Source: Chryseolinea sp. | Lineage (GTDB): Bacteria; Bacteroidota; Bacteroidia; Cytophagales; Cyclobacteriaceae | Reading direction: 5' to 3' | DNA length: 37,276 bases | Assembly (NCBI GenBank): GCA_025923195.1 | Contig: JAICGJ010000040.1 | Location: forward strand, 1-37,276 | Part shown: piece after piece, positions 26,312 to 34,543 of the stretch | How positions within the stretch are numbered: position 1 is the first letter of the stretch | How the letters are laid out: every line of letters starts with the position of its first letter | Notes under the pieces: generated by a model | Told to the model about the DNA's origin: nothing | Database searches by the model: none | Seen by the model: only the letters and a program-made list of their open reading frames with translations | Made by a program: the position numbers and the translations under genes

Positions 26312-26971
26312 TCATCTCGCCAGTCTTACGATGTCTTCTACTTCAAGTACAGACTTGTCATAACCTTTGGTCACGGAATGAATCATGGCAAGCCCAACCT
26401 CCTCTAACGTACATACATGTCTTGGAAAAAATCTTCTCAGTGTTGGATAAAGCCAGGTAATGTACCGGTAAAATTTCAGAGTATTCTTTAAACCTGGTGT
26501 TGGATACATAAACCCCGGACGGAACATGTAGGCATCCTTGAATCCTAGCAGTATCAAGTGATTTTCCGTCTTTCCTTTTATTCTCGCCCACATGGACTTG
26601 CCAATTTCAGTGCTATCAGTTCCGCTTCCGGAGACATAACAAAATACTGAATCAGGATTCAGCGACAGGATTGTGCGCGCAAAATTCAGTGTCAGCGAAA
26701 AGGTTAAATGGTAATATTTACCCTCTTTCATTCTGATGGAGGAAACACCAAGGCAAAAAAAGCATGCATTGTATCCCGTCAACCGACTTTCCACAGATGA
26801 TAAATCGAAAAAATTAGTGTGTACGATTTCCTCTAACTTGGCGTGGGATATACCAGAGGGTCTACGGTTTATGATCAGCACCTTTTCTACGTCAGGGTGT
26901 TGTAAACATTCGTGAAGAACACCTTCACCAACCATACCAGTAGCACCGGTAATAATAGCCCTAACGCCCAT
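26312..26971 (-). CDS. NAD(P)-binding SDR-like protein (atypical, HTATIP2-like)
   Basis: 219 residues, Rossmann fold from the first residues: IITGATGMVGEGVL with the G-x-x-G-x-x-G nucleotide motif (9-15), then VLIINRRPSG and a later YVSGSGTDST. The active-site region reads MWARIKGKTENHLILLG, where classical SDRs have Y-x-x-x-K; the Tyr is replaced by Trp as is common in this subgroup. RPGFMYPTPGLKN matches the NmrA/HTATIP2-like branch. Cytosolic, role unknown. A good promoter candidate lies just upstream (26994-27022). Confidence 0.82.
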   Translation of the reverse strand: MGVRAIITGATGMVGEGVLHECLQHPDVEKVLIINRRPSGISHAKLEEIVHTNFFDLSSVESRLTGYNACFFCLGVSSIRMKEGKYYHLTFSLTLNFARTILSLNPDSVFCYVSGSGTDSTEIGKSMWARIKGKTENHLILLGFKDAYMFRPGFMYPTPGLKNTLKFYRYITWLYPTLRRFFPRHVCTLEEVGLAMIHSVTKGYDKSVLEVEDIVRLAR

Positions 26972-26993
26972 AGTAGAATTTTACTAAAGTTAA

Positions 26994-27022
26994 CAAAAGT
27001 AAGTAATGTGGCAGTCGGGCAA
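26994..27022 (-). promoter_or_regulatory. Bacteroidota-type sigma promoter for the SDR-like gene
   Basis: On the minus strand TTG (27020-27022), an 18-bp spacer and TACTTTTG (26994-27001) match the -33 TTG / -7 TAnnTTTG consensus. Transcription would start about 18 nt before the ATG at 26971. Confidence 0.5.
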
Positions 27023-27166
27023 CGTCATTCATCAGGTGACCCGTATTTATTCCCGTTAAGCGTCGATCGTTATTTAAACTTTTATGTTTAAAAATCAAAG
27101 CAGGATGACAGGGAATCTCATAAATTACACACATGATTACAACAAATTCATAATGTTTTGGATGCG

Positions 27167-28180
27167 ATGAAATATATATCTTGTGAAAGTCCCCGCCACC
27201 TTGCATTAAAGACAACAGAAAGGCCAAAGGTAGAGGATGGAAATGTGCTTCTCCTGGTTAAGTATGTCGGCATTTGTGGAACCGACCTTCATGCTTATCA
27301 GGGAAATCAACCATTCTTTTCGTATCCTCGCATACTAGGTCACGAACTGGCTACTGAAATATTAGATACAGGCTTTACGCACGCAGATCTAACACCGGGC
27401 AGTCGTATGGTATTGATACCGTACATCAATTGCCAGAAATGTGTGTCATGCCGGGCTGGAAAAACAAATTGCTGCCAAAATCTTAAGGTGCTTGGCGTAC
27501 ACACCGACGGTGGAATGCAGGAGATCATCTCCGTTCCAGAACGGTTACTGATTCCGGCGAATGACCTCTCTTTGGAAGAAATTGCAATCGTGGAACCCCT
27601 TTCGATCGGAGCCCATGCATTGCGCAGAAGTCAGGTAAAAAACAACGAAACGATTATTGTAATGGGATGTGGGCCAATTGGTATTGGAATAATTCAATTA
27701 GCAAAATACATAGGCGCAAAGGTCATTGCAATGGATACCAATGATTATCGTCTGAGTCTCGCCAAAGACAAATTTGGAGCCGACGTCGTTGTCAACGCGC
27801 TTCAGTCGCCGTTGGACCATATTTTGGAGGTTACAGAAGGCCAGTTATCGCATGCCATCTTCGACGCCACGGGTAACAAAAAAGCGATGGAGGGCGGGAT
27901 CGATTTCATGATGCATGGTGGACGTTACATTTTAGTGGGCCTTACCAACGGACCGCTTACATTTCACCATCCGGCGATCCACGCCAAAGAAACCACCCTT
28001 TTATGCAGTCGTAATGCTACGAAGGAAGATTTTGAATTCGTAATGAGAGTGCTTCGGGAAAAAAAGTTTAATACGGAATCATACATAACAAAAAAAGTGC
28101 CCTCGCAAAGCATATTAACCGACTTCGATAGTTGGTCCAGTCCTGACTCCAAAGACATTAAAGTACTTACGCGCTGGTAA
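27167..28180 (+). CDS. Zinc-dependent medium-chain alcohol/polyol dehydrogenase
   Basis: 337 residues from ATG at 27167; the frame can be extended by three codons to a TTG at 27158, but the ATG version MKYISCESPRHL fits the family start. The catalytic zinc site is C37 (CGTD) and H59-E60 (GHE). The structural zinc cysteines are C89, C92, C95 and C103 (CQKCVSCRAGKTNCC). The NAD(P)-binding G-x-G-x-x-G is in VMGCGPIGIGI, with D/N near AMDTNDYR at the second strand suggesting NAD. It resembles sorbitol, threonine or L-galactonate-type dehydrogenases. Divergent from the SDR-like gene. Exact substrate not decided; nearby sugar-active proteins hint at a polyol or sugar acid. Confidence 0.9.
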   Translation: MKYISCESPRHLALKTTERPKVEDGNVLLLVKYVGICGTDLHAYQGNQPFFSYPRILGHELATEILDTGFTHADLTPGSRMVLIPYINCQKCVSCRAGKTNCCQNLKVLGVHTDGGMQEIISVPERLLIPANDLSLEEIAIVEPLSIGAHALRRSQVKNNETIIVMGCGPIGIGIIQLAKYIGAKVIAMDTNDYRLSLAKDKFGADVVVNALQSPLDHILEVTEGQLSHAIFDATGNKKAMEGGIDFMMHGGRYILVGLTNGPLTFHHPAIHAKETTLLCSRNATKEDFEFVMRVLREKKFNTESYITKKVPSQSILTDFDSWSSPDSKDIKVLTRW

Positions 28181-28237
28181 GAGAGTTAACGAAACCACAA
28201 ATGGCTGCGCCCAATCAATTTTAACGTCTTTTAGAAA

Positions 28238-29365
28238 CTATTTCTCAACCTCTGTAAATTTCAAACAAACCGGCTTGTCCACGAGAATCTTTTTCCCGGT
28301 ATCCGTTAATAATCCTGTCTTCGGGTCTCGTTTAAAAATCACAATGTCATTTGAATTTTGATTGGCCACGAGCAAGAAGTTGCCAGATGGGTCGATGGCA
28401 AAGTTGCGCGGGGTCTTACCTAACACTGATTGATGCCCTGCAACTTTCAATCGCCCGTCTTTGTCAATAGAAAAAATGGCAATCTGATTTGCGTCACCGC
28501 GGTTGGAAACGTATAAGAATTTTCCATCGGGAGATGTGTGAATATCAGCCGCAGATACTTTTCCCGTGAACCCTGGCTCGACCATACTAACGGTTTGTTT
28601 TTCCTCCAACTTACCATCCTTATAACCGAACACTGCAACATCGGCAATTAGCTCTAAGGCCAGGTAAGCATATTTTCCATTTGGATGAAATGCCAGATGC
28701 CTGGGACCGCCGCCTGGCTTCACTGACGTAAATGGTGAAGTTGCGGGCGACAGTGCCTGAGGATTGGTCGTATCAACACGATATTGATAGACCTTGTCAA
28801 CACCCAAATCCGGGACCAACAAGAAACGGTCATCTGGCGACAACACAACGGCGTGCACATGCGGTTTATCCTGACGGTCTTTCATCACGCTGCTGCCTTC
28901 ATGTTTTATTGTTTGAACGTCGGCCCGGAAAGAGCCATCCGCATTGAGCGGAATTGAAAGCACGCTCCCTCCCCCATAATTGCCCACAAACACAAATTTT
29001 TTCTTGCCATCTACTGAAACATAGCATGGGCCCGGCGACGGCACGCTGTTCAACAATGTGAGCGCGCCAGTAGCTGCATTGAAAGCATACGCATTTACAC
29101 TCCCTTGCCCTCCCTCGCCCACAGCATAAACATTTTTGTTATCATTGCTTATTGCCAGGTACGATGAATTCAAGAGGAGCGTTGGAGGCCCTGACGACCT
29201 GAAGTCGCCTGTCTCACTATTGAATGTGTAAGCATAGATGCCATTCGATTTATCCTCGTTAGCATAGGTGCCGATCAGCAAGCGGAATTCATTCCCCTTC
29301 TTTTCCTGTCCAAACATAGTAGCGAATAGAAAAAGCATACAACAAAGTAGAAGCGTTTTTTTCAT
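28238..29365 (-). CDS. Secreted lactonase-family seven-bladed propeller (6-phosphogluconolactonase-like)
   Basis: 375 residues with a signal peptide (MKKTLLLCCMLFLFATMFGQ). The body matches PF10282: RLLIGTYANEDKSNGIYAYTFN, VSVDGKKKFVFVGNYGGGSV, HVHAVVLSPDDRFLLVPDLG, GGGPRHLAFHPNGKYAYL and DIHTSPDGKFLYVSNRG, one motif per blade. Cytoplasmic relatives (Pgl/YbhE) hydrolyse 6-phosphogluconolactone; exported ones like this more likely open other sugar lactones. A strong hairpin covers the region just before the start codon. The gene converges on the zinc dehydrogenase gene with 57 bp between. Confidence 0.88.
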   Translation of the reverse strand: MKKTLLLCCMLFLFATMFGQEKKGNEFRLLIGTYANEDKSNGIYAYTFNSETGDFRSSGPPTLLLNSSYLAISNDNKNVYAVGEGGQGSVNAYAFNAATGALTLLNSVPSPGPCYVSVDGKKKFVFVGNYGGGSVLSIPLNADGSFRADVQTIKHEGSSVMKDRQDKPHVHAVVLSPDDRFLLVPDLGVDKVYQYRVDTTNPQALSPATSPFTSVKPGGGPRHLAFHPNGKYAYLALELIADVAVFGYKDGKLEEKQTVSMVEPGFTGKVSAADIHTSPDGKFLYVSNRGDANQIAIFSIDKDGRLKVAGHQSVLGKTPRNFAIDPSGNFLLVANQNSNDIVIFKRDPKTGLLTDTGKKILVDKPVCLKFTEVEK

Positions 29366-29371
29366 AGGATT

Positions 29372-29405
29372 AGGCTGCGGAGAAATGTCTAGACTCCGGC
29401 AGCCT
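29372..29405 (-). promoter_or_regulatory. Stable hairpin in the 5' leader of the lactonase gene
   Basis: AGGCTGC (29372-29378) pairs with GCAGCCT (29399-29405) and GGAG (29379-29382) with CTCC (29394-29397), an 11-bp stem with one bulged G and an 11-nt loop. On the minus strand it ends 6 nt before the ATG at 29365, where the ribosome would bind. No T-run follows. A 10-bp palindrome GGTGTACACC lies further upstream at 29476-29485. Confidence 0.5.
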
Positions 29406-29488
29406 GTAAACTTCCAACTTTTCGCTCATAGTCTTTCGACCGTTGATGGATTTTTAAGATCGATTTATGGCATCAGGTGTACACCATT

Positions 29489-30586
29489 TCATTTCTTGTT
29501 GTAGGAATACCGAATATCCACGCTCGAGACAAACGCAGATCCTGATCCCTCCTGAAAAATATCATCAACTCCCGCAGAAAACATGATCCAAAACTCACTT
29601 CTTACACGTAGTTCTGCTCCCAGGTTGAGCAATCCTTTTTGGATTTCCGTTTGTTTTTCGCTGCTGTATTGAAACTCGAGGAAGCCGCGGAAATTTTTAT
29701 TTCCTTCGTAATATCTGATATTTCCAGTAAATCTGGAATTAGGTTCCGTTTCGCCCGTAATGGTCCTCGGCCTTTGATAATTCAAGCCTATCAGAAGCTG
29801 TCCGTGGTTATTATTTTTACCCGGTTTAATTGCAGCAGTCGCCCAGATGAGGAAATTTTCTGAGTGGACATTCTTCACCAAGGAGTCTGGCGATGCCCCT
29901 ACCCATGCGATTGCAAGATCCAGCCTTGATCCATTCCAGTTATTCGCATTGAATTCTGACACATATTCAGCGGTATTTGTGAATGTATTGGTCTCAATGG
30001 AGTATTCCGCCCAAAATTCGTCGAACTCTGCTTCCTGCTCATTTGTAAGCAAGGCTGGATCATATTGCCTGTCCTTTGCCCATTGTTCTTTTACGCTATT
30101 TCGATCGCGCAAAACTCCTCTTTGCTCGTTATAGATTTTATCGACAACTTCACTTCGTATGATATCTGCTTTCTTGCTGATCAACGTCGTTCGCAATCCT
30201 ACTGCAACATTCCGGGCTATATTGTCTTCGTCGCCGCCCACTGTTCCCAAGCTCATACTAGAATTGTAAAGAATCCTGTTCAATACCTTTGACCTGTACT
30301 TATGTATGGTCCAGTCATTGCCTGCCAGTTTCCACGGCGCAACCTCCAGGCTGAATGATTTAGGTATGACTGTAGAACCCTCGGAGCGAAACGCGCTCAT
30401 CATTACTCCGAACTTCTGTATATCTGAAGGTCTTAGGATATTGCTGGGATCAGATCCCAAGGCTTTGAACGCAGGCATATCCGGGACGGAGAAGTCCAGT
30501 AAAAGATCGTCTACTTCCGGGGGTGACTGGCTTAAACATGGGCGGGCCAGCGCAGCAAGCAGGGCAATGATTGCGATCGCTCTCAT
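29489..30586 (-). CDS. Putative outer-membrane beta-barrel protein, function unknown
   Basis: 365 residues with a signal peptide (MRAIAIIALLAALARPCLSQ). An early conserved-looking block reads VPDMPAFKALGSDPSNILRPSDIQKFG, a pattern I associate with a poorly described family of bacterial outer-membrane proteins. The C-terminal half alternates hydrophobic strands (LDLAIAWVGA, FLIWATAAIKP, QLLIGLNYQR, FRGFLEFQYSS, NLGAELRVRSEFWIMFSAGV) and ends SSVDIRYSYNKK, consistent with a barrel. The middle (about 140-205) is charged and helical. It starts 3 bp after the upstream 146-residue gene, so they are co-transcribed. No catalytic motif seen. Confidence 0.7.
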   Translation of the reverse strand: MRAIAIIALLAALARPCLSQSPPEVDDLLLDFSVPDMPAFKALGSDPSNILRPSDIQKFGVMMSAFRSEGSTVIPKSFSLEVAPWKLAGNDWTIHKYRSKVLNRILYNSSMSLGTVGGDEDNIARNVAVGLRTTLISKKADIIRSEVVDKIYNEQRGVLRDRNSVKEQWAKDRQYDPALLTNEQEAEFDEFWAEYSIETNTFTNTAEYVSEFNANNWNGSRLDLAIAWVGASPDSLVKNVHSENFLIWATAAIKPGKNNNHGQLLIGLNYQRPRTITGETEPNSRFTGNIRYYEGNKNFRGFLEFQYSSEKQTEIQKGLLNLGAELRVRSEFWIMFSAGVDDIFQEGSGSAFVSSVDIRYSYNKK

Positions 30587-30589
30587 AAC

Positions 30590-31030
30590 TCAGGTTTTAA
30601 TAATTGCTCGAAGGGTAACAAACTGATCACCGCTGGAAACGCTAATTTTTTTTGGTCCGGATGACAAGTTGTCGATGGGAGTTTTACCTGCAATAGAGTG
30701 ATCTTTTTCCTGATAGAGCTCTAACACAATTGTAAATTCTGCCTCACGATCGCTAATGCTATTGACTATTGCTTCTAAATGAATGACCCTGTCGTGGTGT
30801 GCTGACAAACCTTCAGAGGGGTTGTCCGGGTTGATGAGCCAGAAAAAATCGTCATGATCCTGGATGTTATTTCCAAACTCGATGAGAAGCTTCTTTCGTT
30901 CAGGTTTACGGGCTGACCAATAGAATAGCTCATACGTAATCAGGACATCCAAGGGGGGATCAGCGATCATTCGGACATTCGCCAACAGGTGGGAGTTCCC
31001 ATTCAGATCAATTGTCATTTCCTTTACCAT
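30590..31030 (-). CDS. Uncharacterised 146-residue cytosolic protein paired with an outer-membrane protein
   Basis: No family recognised. No signal peptide or membrane helix. Beta-rich patterning (LLANVRMIADPPLDVLITYELFYW, REAEFTIVLELYQEKD, SGDQFVTLRAIIK) with an acidic centre (NNIQDHDDFFWLINPDNP). The start could be ATG 31030 or four codons later. It is the first gene of a two-gene unit with the outer-membrane-like protein (3-bp gap), which suggests a linked role that cannot be named. It faces an 852-bp intergenic region containing a duplicated repeat. Confidence 0.6.
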   Translation of the reverse strand: MVKEMTIDLNGNSHLLANVRMIADPPLDVLITYELFYWSARKPERKKLLIEFGNNIQDHDDFFWLINPDNPSEGLSAHHDRVIHLEAIVNSISDREAEFTIVLELYQEKDHSIAGKTPIDNLSSGPKKISVSSGDQFVTLRAIIKT

Positions 31031-31500
31031 TTGTCTAACGATTTATATGTGGGGTTTGCCTCGCCTAACAATTCCCTGAGGCTTCTCGCACTACCAGGTG
31101 GGTTGAAACGTGGCGAAGAACCTGCCGGTTTCAAAAATCCGAGGCCCACCCGACACCTATTTTGTTACCCGGTCAATTTGATAATTGCAATTGGATTCCA
31201 GAAAATACCGACTTTCTTTAACCTCACAGGCGGCATCCGGCACTGCCACATATCCTATGTCACCTTTGCTCTGACTTTCTTTTTCATAATGATAGCGATA
31301 GTAAGGCCATCGTCATATCCCACCGGCATTACTGCATGCCCTTCGTAATGATTTTTCCCTCAAAGTAGCAAAAGGAATCCGGCCACCTTCTTCGTAATCC
31401 CTGAACTCTGGAAGATCGGGTATCCCACGTTTTTTTGAATTTTGCAGTCTTTATGCGAAATCTATTTTAATAAGAAGAAACTTTCAAGTCAATCCCTGAG

Positions 31501-31650
31501 AACTGGTATGTAAGATGTTGTCTGGTCGACGTGGTTATCGATTATTGTATTGAGTGTTGAGTGTTTGTCGAATCGTCAACTCCTTTAATCAACAATCAAC
31601 AATCAATGTATGAATGGAACATTACCTCATCCATGCCCAGCCTTCTCGTT
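31501..31650. repeat. Direct repeat, copy 1
   Basis: About 90% identical by eye to 31668-31823. It begins AACTGGTA and ends CCTTCTCGTT. Inside are TCTGGTCGACG, a TTATTG/GAGTGTTGAGTG-rich part, a CGAATCG core and an AATCAAC tandem tract, so one half is partly complementary to the other. Confidence 0.8.
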
Positions 31651-31667
31651 GCATTCTCCTTTGGTAT

Positions 31668-31823
31668 AACTGGTATTCCATTGCATTGTCTGGTCGACGT
31701 TGGTTATTGATTATTGTATATTGAGTATTGAGTGTTTGTCGAATCGTCAAACAATCAACAATCAACAATCAACAGTCAATGTATTAATTGAACATTACCT
31801 CATCAATGCCCAGCCTTCTCGTT
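31668..31823. repeat. Direct repeat, copy 2
   Basis: Second copy of the element at 31501-31650, separated by 17 bp. Its centre is a near-perfect palindrome: GTTTG (31734-31738), CGA (31740-31742), TCG (31744-31746), CAAAC (31748-31752). The AATCAAC tract is one unit longer than in copy 1, as expected from slippage. Confidence 0.8.
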
Positions 31824-31882
31824 ACGGATTCAAAAAGTTTGGCATTCAAAAAAAGTGTCACCTAATTAGCATGTCCAGTCCG

Positions 31883-34294
31883 CTATGATTCCTTTAACGC
31901 GTCTACCGGATTTCGCCTGGCAGCGTGGAAGGACTGGATACCTACAGTCAATAGCGAAATAATCAAAATGAAAAGTCCAGCCTTCAGAAACAATAGTGGC
32001 GTGACTTCAATATGATAGGCAAATTTCTGTAGCCATGCATTTGCTGCATAGTAACTGAAGGGAGCAGCAACGACAAAAGCTATTGCGATTAGCACAACAT
32101 ATGTCTTTCCCAAGAGGACGACGAGAGAATTATCTGTGGCTCCTAGTACCTTTCGAATACTAATTTCCTTGTATTTTTGGCTAGTGCTGAAAACCACGAG
32201 ACCAAATAGTCCAAGGCACGCTACAAAGATGGTAAAGGCCGTAAAGTAAGAGAACAAGGTGGCCAGTTTTTCCTCCGCCTTGTAGAGCTTGTCAAAATTG
32301 TCATCCAGGAATTTATATTCGAAGGGATATTCTCTGTTGAATTGTTTCCAGGACGCTTCGAGGTGTGCTATCGTGGTGGAAATATTCTCGTCTTTTATCC
32401 GGAGCGTGATGGTTGAGTATGCAAAAGGGTAAATATGAAGTATTACCGGTGTAATGCTTTGCTGCAAACTATTCAAGTGGATATCCTTAACTATGCCAAT
32501 CACTTTCCCTTCTTTCAGGCTATCAGAGGCATCCCATCGGGTCCACGCGACTTCATGACCCAGCGCTTCCGCCGGATCGTTATGGCCCAGCAACTTCGCT
32601 GCTGTTTCTGTGACTATAAAAGCATTTCCTTCGTCGGAGGGAAAATCATGTGAGAAGTCTCGCCCCGCAATTACTTTAAGGCCGAGCGTCTTAACATAGT
32701 CATGATCAACGGTAAGCATCGAAATTGGCATATTTTTACCGGTGACTTTGTCTTTGATTCCATCACCAGCAAAGGCCTGCCCGGGCAGACCATATCCCAT
32801 CGTAGCGCTAATGACATTCGGATGATCCATGAAAGTGTTTTTAGTAGCCTCCAAGTTGCGTTCCATGTCACCACGCATGTTGATCACGACAAGGTTATCC
32901 TTGTCGAAGCCCATATCTTTTGTGCGCATATAGGTGTGCTGATCAGCGACAACGAGCGAGGCTGTAATCAAAAAGAATGAAAGTACAAACTGAAGTGCAA
33001 CAAGGCCCTGCCGCAGCAACGCTCGCCCGGAATTCTTCCCTGACTCCCTATTGTTGAGGATTTGCGAAGGCCGATACCTGGATATATAAAATGCAGGATA
33101 AGCTCCAGCAGCAATACCAACGCAAATCGGCGCGACGAAAAGCAACGGTAGGATTAGTGGATCCATGAAAATATTTGTCGGAATGTTCTTTTCGGCAAAT
33201 TGATTCACCAAAGGCAGAGTCACTTCAGTCAGTACAATACCGATGATCATCGCGATGAAGGCGACTACGATCGATTCGCTGATAAACTGATGGATCAGCT
33301 GCACACGAAATGCGCCCATCACTTTCCGTACGCCAACTTCCTTGACACGGTTAACAGCGCGTGCTGTTGAAAGGTTAACAAAATTAAGTATAGCAATGAC
33401 CAGAATGAAAAGAGCAGTAGCAGAGAGAATGTAAACCGTTTGAATGTTCCCCCGCACAGCTATGTCCCATTGATGGTCATAAGCGTGGAGGTGTATCTTA
33501 TCCATCGGCATCAGGTGTGGAATATAATAGAAGCCATTCGCCTTAGTATCTTCCCAGGCATACCGTTGGGCAAACTCAGGGAGTTTACTTTCAAGTTTTT
33601 CAGCGTCACCTTCAGACTTAAGCTTTATATACGTATGGAACTGGCTCCAACCCCACCGGTTTATCCGATCAGGTTGATCATTCGCAAATCCCTGCATGGA
33701 AAGAAGATAGTTTAGCTGGAGGTGTGACTGGGGTAGAAAGTCCTCGAATACCGCCGCAACAGTATAGGTTGTGTCAAAGATTTCAATGATCTGATTGAGC
33801 GCTGGTTCGTCGCCAAAATATTTTTTTGCCAATGTCTTGCTAATCGCCACGTCATTCGGATTGACCAGCGCCGTTTTGCGGTCACCTTCTGCAAGCTGCA
33901 TACTGAACATATCAAAGATCGTAGCGTCGGCAAAGCCACCTTTGTCTTCTGTTAACTTTTTCTCGGCGGTTGCAAAAAGTATTTTGCTATTAAAGTTTAA
34001 GAACCTCGTAGCATACTCAACTTCAGGAAAATCTGCAACTAACGTCGATCCTATCATGGGCGGAATCATTGCGCCTTTCTTCACCGAGCCGTCATCGCTA
34101 AAATATTCATTGTACACTCGGTATTTGAGGGAGACATCTTCCACATGCTTATCAAACTTTAGTTCATCTGCAACGAATAAAGTAATGATTAAAAACGTCG
34201 CAATGCTGATCGCCATTCCCGCTATGTTGATAACGGAGAAGAGCTTGTTCTTGAGCAGGTTCCGGATCCCAATCTTCAAATAATTCTTAAGCAT
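31883..34294 (-). CDS. MacB/FtsX-type ABC transporter permease, tandem-domain form
   Basis: 803 residues from ATG at 34294, chosen because MLKNYLKIGIRNLLKNK is the usual family start; a longer frame begins at 34342. Layout: TM1 about 19-42, periplasmic MacB_PCD domain, three TM helices (TVYILSATALFILVIAILNF, ESIVVAFIAMIIGIVLTEV, LILPLLFVAPICVGIAAGAY), a second TM plus periplasmic domain (LVALQFVLSFFLITASLVVA), then three final helices. This doubled FtsX permease is widespread in Bacteroidota. No ATP-binding subunit is encoded nearby, so it borrows one from elsewhere. The substrate may be a lipoprotein, peptide or antibiotic. A TAAATTTG promoter box lies 5 bp before the ATG. Confidence 0.92.
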   Translation of the reverse strand: MLKNYLKIGIRNLLKNKLFSVINIAGMAISIATFLIITLFVADELKFDKHVEDVSLKYRVYNEYFSDDGSVKKGAMIPPMIGSTLVADFPEVEYATRFLNFNSKILFATAEKKLTEDKGGFADATIFDMFSMQLAEGDRKTALVNPNDVAISKTLAKKYFGDEPALNQIIEIFDTTYTVAAVFEDFLPQSHLQLNYLLSMQGFANDQPDRINRWGWSQFHTYIKLKSEGDAEKLESKLPEFAQRYAWEDTKANGFYYIPHLMPMDKIHLHAYDHQWDIAVRGNIQTVYILSATALFILVIAILNFVNLSTARAVNRVKEVGVRKVMGAFRVQLIHQFISESIVVAFIAMIIGIVLTEVTLPLVNQFAEKNIPTNIFMDPLILPLLFVAPICVGIAAGAYPAFYISRYRPSQILNNRESGKNSGRALLRQGLVALQFVLSFFLITASLVVADQHTYMRTKDMGFDKDNLVVINMRGDMERNLEATKNTFMDHPNVISATMGYGLPGQAFAGDGIKDKVTGKNMPISMLTVDHDYVKTLGLKVIAGRDFSHDFPSDEGNAFIVTETAAKLLGHNDPAEALGHEVAWTRWDASDSLKEGKVIGIVKDIHLNSLQQSITPVILHIYPFAYSTITLRIKDENISTTIAHLEASWKQFNREYPFEYKFLDDNFDKLYKAEEKLATLFSYFTAFTIFVACLGLFGLVVFSTSQKYKEISIRKVLGATDNSLVVLLGKTYVVLIAIAFVVAAPFSYYAANAWLQKFAYHIEVTPLLFLKAGLFILIISLLTVGIQSFHAARRNPVDALKES

Positions 34295-34299
34295 AGGTG

Positions 34300-34307
34300 C
34301 AAATTTA
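34300..34307 (-). promoter_or_regulatory. Candidate -7 promoter box for a leaderless permease transcript
   Basis: TAAATTTG on the minus strand matches TAnnTTTG exactly and is followed by CACCT and the ATG. If used, transcription would begin at or next to the start codon. A -33 TTG at standard spacing is not obvious. Confidence 0.4.
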
Positions 34308-34454
34308 GCTTTGTTGCTGCCAAAGCTGTACCACTTTGTCAAACGCTCAATTCTTTGGTTCGATGCGTTGCAGAATTGGTAGCAACCAGGTTATTTAGAT
34401 CTACATTGTTTTGTTATCGGACAGTTGTGGTTCGTCAATGGACATACGGAACTT

Positions 34455-34519
34455 GCCCCGATTGTTGCGATCGGCTGACCTACGGCGCGGATTAATAGCA
34501 AATGATCGGCAATCGGGGC
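34455..34519. repeat. Inverted repeat between glycosidase and permease genes
   Basis: GCCCCGATTG (34455-34464) and CAATCGGGGC (34510-34519) are perfect complements flanking 45 bp. A competing inner hairpin (CCGAT 34458-34462 with ATCGG 34470-34474) and a small GCACA/TGTGC hairpin near 34526-34539 follow. Located just after the glycosidase stop. Could be a 3' end structure or a small repeat remnant; no T-run. Confidence 0.55.
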
Positions 34520-34543
34520 GTTTCTGCACAGGATTGTGCCTTG

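Larger units (their letters stand above)
31031..31882. other. Intergenic region carrying a duplicated repeat
   Basis: 852 bp upstream of the 146-residue gene and downstream of the ABC permease gene. The part 31031-31500 shows no recognisable gene. The part 31501-31823 is two copies of a 150-bp element described separately. Short plus-strand frames in it are repeat-derived. Confidence 0.55.
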
